Positions 59,531-64,000 of a stretch of DNA of 64,000 nt are shown here, piece by piece. Below the pieces are notes generated by a model that saw nothing but the letters and a program-made list of their open reading frames with translations, had not been told where the DNA came from and did no database searches. The stretch spans positions 248,001 to 312,000 of the forward strand of contig CAWHVW010000003.1 of NCBI GenBank assembly GCA_963832965.1, given 5' to 3'. Both the position numbers and the translations under genes were made by a program. Origin of the DNA: CAWACP01 sp963832965 (GTDB taxonomy: Bacteria; Acidobacteriota; Terriglobia; Bryobacterales; Bryobacteraceae). How positions within the stretch are numbered: the first letter of the stretch is position 1; the number at the start of each line of letters is the position of its first letter.

Positions 59531-59913
59531 ACAAGAAGTCCAACCTGGCGGTGTTGGGCTATCTGCTGCTCGTATTTCTAGCTGGCGTAGCCGTCGGCGG
59601 ATTTGCCGATCACTTCGTTCTGGCCCAACCGGCGAACATCAAATTGACCCCGGAGCAATACCGCAACAAACTGGTAGCGGAGTTGACGAAGAGACTCAAT
59701 CTGCAGCCCGCGCAGGTGACCCAATTGAACGGGATTTTCGACGCCACAGGGATTCGCTTCCGTGACATCCACAAGAGAATCGAGCCGGACATCGCCGCGT
59801 TGCGAACCGACCATGATGACCGCGTGCGGGCAATCCTGGACGATCAGCAGCGCGCTGAATATGACAGATGGAGAGCCGAGCGTGACAAAGAGCACGCGGC
59901 CGAACACCACTAG
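59527..59913 (+). CDS. CpxP/Spy-like periplasmic protein
   Basis: A 128-residue protein with an N-terminal membrane anchor or signal (LAVLGYLLLVFLAGVAVGGFADHFVLA) and a helical domain: LTPEQYRNKLVAELTKRLNLQPAQVTQLNGIF, then RVRAILDDQQRAEYDRWRAERDKEH. The repeated L-[ST]-PxQ-like and L-x-x-x-Q patterns are those of LTxxQ proteins such as Spy, CpxP and ZraP, which chaperone or sense periplasmic stress. Its His-rich C-terminus (EHAAEHH) may bind metal. It is translationally coupled to the putative anti-sigma gene. Confidence 0.75.
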   Translation: MNKKSNLAVLGYLLLVFLAGVAVGGFADHFVLAQPANIKLTPEQYRNKLVAELTKRLNLQPAQVTQLNGIFDATGIRFRDIHKRIEPDIAALRTDHDDRVRAILDDQQRAEYDRWRAERDKEHAAEHH

Positions 59914-59921
59914 GGCACGGA

Positions 59922-60167
59922 CTACTTCGCCGAGACCGTCTTCTTGCGGCTGTCCTGAAGTACCTTCGACTTCGCAACCTGTTTCTGGAAGCGGTCCACA
60001 CGGCCTTCGGTGTCCACCAGTTTCTGGCGGCCGGTGAAGAAGGGGTGGCAACTGGAGCAGATTTCCACGCGGATGTCGCCCTTATGCGTGGAGCGTGTGA
60101 CGAAAGTGCTGCCACAGGCGCAGGTCACTTTCGTGTCGTTGTAGGCGGGGTGAATTCCAGCTTTCAT
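59922..60167 (-). CDS. rpmE: 50S ribosomal protein L31
   Basis: An 81-residue L31 of the zinc-binding C+ type, with CACGSTF and CSSCHPFFTGRQKLVDTEGRVDRF carrying the four cysteines. It is a component of the large subunit. The minus-strand leader upstream is over 300 bases long and contains a promoter, an 18-codon ORF and a strong hairpin, so expression is probably controlled after initiation. It is convergent with the CpxP-like gene, with only eight bases between. Confidence 0.95.
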   Translation of the reverse strand: MKAGIHPAYNDTKVTCACGSTFVTRSTHKGDIRVEICSSCHPFFTGRQKLVDTEGRVDRFQKQVAKSKVLQDSRKKTVSAK

Positions 60168-60196
60168 GTCGTCCTGAATCTCTATCGTAACACAGC

Positions 60197-60246
60197 AAAA
60201 AGTGCGAACCCCCGCGGCGCCGGCCGAAGCACGGCATCCGCGGGGG
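60197..60246 (-). terminator. Hairpin with T tract in the rpmE leader
   Basis: On the minus strand CCCCCGCGG (60246-60238) and its exact complement (60217-60209) form a nine-base GC stem with a 20-base loop, followed after seven bases by TTTTT (60201-60197). It lies about 30 bases before the rpmE start codon, the position of a transcription attenuator. A smaller hairpin (CGAAGGC/GCCTTCG, 60257-60273) precedes it. Confidence 0.6.
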
Positions 60247-60357
60247 CCAGGGTAGCCGAAGGCCGGGCCTTCGAGTGAAACTATCTCGCGTGACGTGACC
60301 GGTCCACAGGAACTGCGGACTCGTCACTGGCGAGCCCTGAGCTTTAGAGCGGCGACT

Positions 60358-60414
60358 TCAACAGTCGGCCACCTCACGCGTGGATTGGAAACTACTATCG
60401 CTACCAGTACTCAT
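60358..60414 (-). CDS. 18-codon leader ORF with a 16S-complementary leader
   Basis: A short ORF (MSTGSDSSFQSTREVADC) beginning seven bases after GAAAGGAGGTGGTCCAG (60438-60422), which is complementary, allowing one G-U pair, to the entire 3' tail of 16S rRNA rather than just its anti-Shine-Dalgarno core. A promoter lies just upstream and an attenuator-like hairpin between this ORF and rpmE. It may be a leader peptide for attenuation, an unstudied micropeptide, or the pairing region may be the functional part. I know no homologue. Confidence 0.5.
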   Translation of the reverse strand: MSTGSDSSFQSTREVADC

Positions 60415-60452
60415 TTTTCGACTGGACCACCTCCTTTCGCAGTGATAAGCAC

Positions 60453-60482
60453 ATGGTACGGCCGACTCCGTCACCTTGTCAA
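60453..60482 (-). promoter_or_regulatory. Promoter of the rpmE leader transcript
   Basis: On the minus strand a consensus TTGACA (60482-60477) and TACCAT (60458-60453) are 18 bases apart. The predicted start near 60446 gives a leader of about 30 bases before the 18-codon ORF and about 280 before rpmE. Confidence 0.6.
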
Positions 60483-60530
60483 ACACACGACGCGATGATC
60501 TCACCTTGCGGAATTGCGTTGTGGAACGCG

Positions 60531-61877
60531 TCAGCGCAGATTGAACTTCTTCATCTTGTAGCGGAGCGTGTCGCGGGTAATGCGCAGCAGGCGCGCCGCC
60601 TGGGTCTGGTTCCCGGCTGCTTTTTGCAGCGCGTGAATCAAGAGGCGCTTTTCCTGGTCAACGAGTGACATGCCATCCGCCGCTTGCGCCAGTCCTTCGC
60701 TGCTGCCGTGAACTTCGGTCGCGCCATTGGACCTGCGAACGGCGATGGGCAAACTAGCCGCGGCAATCACATTGGACTCCTCCAGAATCATGGCCCGCTC
60801 AACCGCATTGCGCAGTTCCCGGACGTTGCCCGGCCAATCGTGCGCCAGCAACATATCCTCGGCCTCCTGCGACAGGCCTTCAATGTTCCGCTTGAACTTC
60901 CGGTTGTAATGATCGACGAAGAAGCGGGTCAGGGGAAGGATATCTTCGGGGCGCTCGCGCAGCGACGGCACCAGTAGCTGGATGACGTTCAGCCGGTAGA
61001 ACAGATCCTGCCGGAATGCGCCCTCCTTCACCGCCTCACGGAGATTCTTGTTCGTGGCGGCGATAATGCGCAAATCCACGTGGATATCGCGCAGCCCGCC
61101 GAGGCGCCGGAAGGTCTGTTCTTCCAGCACGCGGAGCAGCTTGGCCTGGAGCGACAGCGGGATCTCGCCAATCTCATCGAGAAACAGCGTGCCCTTGTCG
61201 GCCAGCTCGAACAGACCACGCTTCTGCGCCCGGGCGTCGGTAAACGCGCCTTTCTCGTAGCCGAACAGCTCACTTTCAAGCAAAGTTTCCGGGATCGCCG
61301 CGCAGTTGATGGCCAGAAACGGCTCGGACTGCCGCGGACTCTGGTAGTGAAGGGTGGCGGCGATAAGGTCCTTGCCAGTACCGTTTTCGCCCTCGATCAG
61401 GATCGACGTGGCTTCGCTGATGGCCACGCGGCGTACGAACGCAAGCATCTCGCGCATGGCCTGGGATTCGGCAATCACCTGGCGCCTGGACGGTTCGGCT
61501 TCTTCGGTGATGTCCTTGACGGTGGCGGCGACGCCTTCCATCTGGCCCGCGCTGTTGGTAACGTGGACGGTACGAATCACCACCATGCGCTCTCGCCCGC
61601 CACTGGTATGCAGCCGCACGGTACCACTGGGCAGACAGGATAGCGGCCCCAGCCCCTGGCCGATGGCGCAATGCGCGTCGCAGGCGCCGCACTTGAACAC
61701 GTCGCTACAGTGTTTCCCCACCAGCTCATCGGCGGTCTGGCCGAACAGCCGCTGGGCAGCCTGATTCACGCCGGTAATGTGGGAGTCTTTGTCATACAGG
61801 AACACGGCATCGGAGATCTGGTCGAAGACGGCCTCAAGAACGTCGGCGCGCCGCCAGCGAGGGTCCAAAATGGGCAC
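60531..61877 (-). CDS. Cys-rich PAS sigma-54-dependent regulator
   Basis: A 448-residue enhancer-binding protein. Residues about 12-125 form a PAS domain carrying five Cys in a cluster (C57, C63, C66, C70, C81: FKCGACDAHC), which may hold a metal, Fe-S cluster or redox disulfide. The AAA+ domain has Walker A GENGTGKDL, Walker B GTLFLDEIGE and a contact loop reading GAFTDA instead of GAFTGA. A Fis-type helix-turn-helix (GNQTQAARLLRITRDTLRYKMKKF) ends the protein. GTG 61877 is preferred because GGAG lies six bases upstream; the longer open frame has no conserved sequence. Confidence 0.88.
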   Translation of the reverse strand: MPILDPRWRRADVLEAVFDQISDAVFLYDKDSHITGVNQAAQRLFGQTADELVGKHCSDVFKCGACDAHCAIGQGLGPLSCLPSGTVRLHTSGGRERMVVIRTVHVTNSAGQMEGVAATVKDITEEAEPSRRQVIAESQAMREMLAFVRRVAISEATSILIEGENGTGKDLIAATLHYQSPRQSEPFLAINCAAIPETLLESELFGYEKGAFTDARAQKRGLFELADKGTLFLDEIGEIPLSLQAKLLRVLEEQTFRRLGGLRDIHVDLRIIAATNKNLREAVKEGAFRQDLFYRLNVIQLLVPSLRERPEDILPLTRFFVDHYNRKFKRNIEGLSQEAEDMLLAHDWPGNVRELRNAVERAMILEESNVIAAASLPIAVRRSNGATEVHGSSEGLAQAADGMSLVDQEKRLLIHALQKAAGNQTQAARLLRITRDTLRYKMKKFNLR

Positions 61878-62120
61878 TGAATACTCCGCGACTAAGCAAC
61901 CTGCGAACCTGCGTCCGCGCAGGATACAACCCAGCCCCGCAGGGCAAACTGACCAAATACCCGTGATGGGGCTCTGCCTCCAGTATACGCGGAGCAGGCG
62001 GGTGATTTGCCCCACTCGCCTAATCGCCTGACCTGTGATCTGACCGTAAGTCGCTGCGTATTCATGACTTTTTGTGAGTTGATCGTCTGGCCGCCGGATT
62101 GCTCAACAGCTACGAGGAAC

Positions 62121-62498
62121 ATGAAGACCGTGCAGGTGGCGATTCGCGACTCGGAATTCGCGCGTAGCATTTCCAGCGTCCTCCGGCATGGGGGCAAGCG
62201 CGCCGTTCTGGTGGTAGATCAACCAGACCTGTCCATGGAAGGCGTGATCGTCCTCGATTGCGAGCATCTGGAACGCGCCGGAATAGCAGCGGAGCAGGCG
62301 GATCGCCTGGTTCTCGTCACTGGCAAGGACCCGGACCGGCTGGCGCGGATCTGGAATGCCGGAATCCGCCACGTGGTCTTCGAGGACGATGCGCCCAACA
62401 CGGTGCGCCTGGCCGTGAGCGCCGCGGAACTCCGGCAACTGCGACCACCGGTCGCGGGGAAAGAGAGCGCCGAGCAGCGCAGAAGTTTTCCGGTATGA
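62121..62498 (+). CDS. Small receiver-like hypothetical protein
   Basis: A 125-residue protein starting MKTVQVAIRDSEFARSI, with alternating strands and helices (AVLVVDQPDLSMEGVIVLDC, ADRLVLVTGKDPDRLARIWNAGIRHVVFED) that resemble a receiver domain, though the conserved acidic pocket and Lys are not clear. It may be a degenerate receiver. ATG 62121 has GAGG four to five bases upstream. It is divergent from the sigma-54 regulator with about 240 bases between and precedes a small membrane protein, so a link to that regulator is possible. Confidence 0.6.
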   Translation: MKTVQVAIRDSEFARSISSVLRHGGKRAVLVVDQPDLSMEGVIVLDCEHLERAGIAAEQADRLVLVTGKDPDRLARIWNAGIRHVVFEDDAPNTVRLAVSAAELRQLRPPVAGKESAEQRRSFPV

Positions 62499-62515
62499 GG
62501 CTTGAAGGAGGTCAT

Positions 62516-62782
62516 ATGATTTCATTTGTTGCGTTGTGGGGTTTGATGGCGGCCGGAGTGATTGTCCTGGCCGTGTTGCGCAAGATGGCGGCGAAAGGCG
62601 AGAACGAAATGATCCGCGTTGGCGACAAGGCTTTCACGGATCAACAGGCGGCTATCGCGGGCCGTTTGGACAAGATTGATCGATGGGGCAAGATTGTCAC
62701 TGCAGTGGCCGTCGTGTATGGCCTTGTCCTGCTGGTGATTCATCTTTACAACGTCTGGATGCAGGGTCAGACTATTCAGTAG
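62516..62782 (+). CDS. Small two-helix membrane protein
   Basis: An 88-residue protein with two transmembrane segments (FVALWGLMAAGVIVLAVL and IVTAVAVVYGLVLLVIHLYNVW) joined by a charged cytosolic loop (NEMIRVGDKAFTDQQAAIAGRLDKIDRWG). A strong Shine-Dalgarno AAGGAGGT sits six bases before ATG 62516. I do not recognise the family. It lies between the receiver-like protein and the acyl-CoA synthetase gene and may be co-transcribed with either. Confidence 0.7.
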   Translation: MISFVALWGLMAAGVIVLAVLRKMAAKGENEMIRVGDKAFTDQQAAIAGRLDKIDRWGKIVTAVAVVYGLVLLVIHLYNVWMQGQTIQ

Positions 62783-62809
62783 GAGCCTTCGCGTGGGACC
62801 GGCCTGCAA

Positions 62810-64000
62810 ATGCCTGCCAAGACCCAGACCGGCCTGATCACGCGGCGGCCCTTGGCCGAACGACGCGACCTCGACTTTTTCTTTTCTCCGAAGGCTGTCG
62901 CAGTCATCGGCGCCACGGAGCGGCCGAACAGCGTGGGCCGCACGATCCTGTCGAACTTGATTGGGAGTCCTTTCGGGGGCACCGTCTACCCAGTCAATTC
63001 GAACCGTCACAGCGTCCTGGGCATAAAGGCGTATCCCAGGGTGGCAGACATTCCCGAGCCAATAGAGCTGGCCGTGATTGTTACGCCTGCCGCCACCGTG
63101 CCCGGCATCGTCCGCGAGTGTGGGGAAGCGGGCGCCAATGGCGCCATCATTATCTCGGCGGGCTTCCGTGAGGCCGGCACTGCGGGAGCGCTCATTGAAA
63201 ACGAGGTGCTTGCGGAAGCGCGAGCGGCGGGGATTCGGGTGATTGGCCCGAATTGCCTGGGCGTCATGCGGCCAGTGACGGGATTCAACGCCACCTTCGC
63301 GCGGGCCATGGCCAGCCCCGGCAACGTGGCGTTTCTCAGTCAGAGCGGAGCCTTGTGTACCGCCGTTCTCGACTGGAGCCGCCGGGAGCAGGTGGGCTTC
63401 AGTGCATTCCTGTCGATCGGCTCCATGGCGGATGTGGGCTGGGGCAGCCTGATCGACTACTTCGGCAACGATCCGAAGACGCGCAGTATCGTCATCTACA
63501 TGGAATCGGTGGGGGACGCGCGCAGCTTTCTTTCCGCCGCGCGTGAAGTGGCGCTGCAAAAGCCGATCATCGTGATTAAGGCGGGCCGTACGGAACAGGC
63601 GGCGCGCGCGGCGGCCTCGCACACCGGCGCGCTCTCCGGCAGCGACGCAGTGCTGGACGCTGCGTTTCGCCGTTGCGGTGTGCTTCGCGTGAACAGCCTC
63701 TCCGACATCTTCTACATGACTGAGGTGCTGGCCACCCAGCCGCGTCCCAAAGGCCCGCGCTTGCTCATCGTGACTAACGCGGGCGGCCCGGGCGTGCTGG
63801 CCACCGACGCTTTGCTGATGGCCGGGGGCGAACTAGCCAGTCTCTCGGAGACCACCGTGACGGCGCTCAGCGAGTTCCTTCCGGAACACTGGAGCCGGAA
63901 CAATCCGGTGGATATGATCGGTGACGCCGATGCGGACCGCTACGTGAAGACCATGGACGTACTGGCAAAGAACCCGGAGGGTGACGGACTGCTGGTGATC
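62810..64000 (+). CDS. Acyl-CoA synthetase (NDP-forming) type protein, partial (3' end outside window)
   Basis: The first 397 codons are present. Residues about 20-150 are a CoA-binding Rossmann domain (DFFFSPKAVAVIGATERPNSVGRTILSNL), followed by succinyl-CoA-ligase-like domains with VIGPNCLGVMRP, FLSQSGALCTAVLDW, SIGSMADVGWGSLIDYF and SHTGALSGSDAVLDAAFRRCGV, where the His would be phosphorylated. This is the alpha part of ADP-forming acetyl-CoA synthetases and of Pat-type acetyltransferases that carry a C-terminal GNAT domain; the missing end would decide between them. ATG 62810 begins 27 bases after the previous stop. Confidence 0.85.
   Translation, partial: MPAKTQTGLITRRPLAERRDLDFFFSPKAVAVIGATERPNSVGRTILSNLIGSPFGGTVYPVNSNRHSVLGIKAYPRVADIPEPIELAVIVTPAATVPGIVRECGEAGANGAIIISAGFREAGTAGALIENEVLAEARAAGIRVIGPNCLGVMRPVTGFNATFARAMASPGNVAFLSQSGALCTAVLDWSRREQVGFSAFLSIGSMADVGWGSLIDYFGNDPKTRSIVIYMESVGDARSFLSAAREVALQKPIIVIKAGRTEQAARAAASHTGALSGSDAVLDAAFRRCGVLRVNSLSDIFYMTEVLATQPRPKGPRLLIVTNAGGPGVLATDALLMAGGELASLSETTVTALSEFLPEHWSRNNPVDMIGDADADRYVKTMDVLAKNPEGDGLLVI

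Noticed and set aside
60082..60414. Read-through of the 18-codon ORF across its TGA as a selenoprotein
   Set aside because: The frame stays open after the TGA, but the downstream sequence is Arg/Pro-rich, overlaps rpmE and no SECIS-like hairpin directly follows the TGA.

Overview
The window is a high-GC bacterial chromosome segment with no IS elements, phage genes, CRISPR arrays or rRNA/tRNA genes that I can see. Gene content points to an acidobacterium close to Bryobacter/Candidatus Solibacter. The clues are a PadR-controlled ADOP-type macrolide-export-like permease, a PEP-CTERM protein, an uncharacterised membrane protein of the type common in Acidobacteria, menaquinone synthesis by the futalosine route (MqnD), and enzymes carrying extra C-terminal beta-sandwich domains. 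This taxonomic call is inference from gene content, not from a marker gene.

Layout. 1-3047: a deoxysugar cassette (fucose isomerase end, FucP-like symporter, rhamnulokinase-type kinase). 3116-6995: DinB-like protein, a soluble MgtE-N/CBS protein directly followed by an atypical Nramp transporter, and UppP. 7088-12652: ComEC, an Hpt protein, MqnD and a HEAT-repeat protein. 12657-19566: small Cys protein, ROK fructokinase, exported GH94-like enzyme, PadR plus ADOP permease. 19659-23010: MoxR/ChlI-like ATPase, VWA protein and two small membrane proteins. 23047-28919: ThiC (minus strand), M24 peptidase, CHASE2 histidine kinase and sigma-54 response regulator. 28920-35854: an accessory stretch with structured intergenic DNA, a degenerate ATP-grasp-like protein, a degenerate Wzt-like ABC protein, a beta-helix protein and two methyltransferases with beta-sandwich tails. 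36085-39742: orphan Vsr, MOSC protein, secreted hypothetical protein and TPR protein.

39804-43794 (minus strand) is the most interesting block. Four tightly packed genes encode a receiver/glutaredoxin-like/thioredoxin-reductase-like fusion that lacks its redox cysteines, a histidine kinase with a cyclic-nucleotide-binding-like sensor domain, a UBP-type zinc finger protein and a small diadenylate-cyclase (DisA_N) domain protein. Together they look like a signalling system joining phosphorelay, nucleotide sensing or synthesis and a non-catalytic flavoprotein.

43895-49014 (minus strand): M20 peptidase, lipoprotein-like protein, molybdopterin oxidoreductase and an exported tandem RidA-like protein. 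49111-52056: the PLP synthesis cluster pdxR-like/pdxS/pdxT. 52275-56116: PEP-CTERM protein, sulfotransferase-like protein, amino acid permease and a 52-residue Lys/Arg-rich ORF coupled to the PcrA/UvrD helicase gene. 58572-59913: ECF sigma factor with a membrane partner and a CpxP-like protein. 59922-62782: rpmE with a long leader holding an 18-codon ORF, a Cys-rich PAS sigma-54 regulator and two small proteins. 62810-end: a partial acyl-CoA synthetase (NDP-forming). Several genes show a -10 box about 7 bases before the start codon, suggesting leaderless mRNAs.
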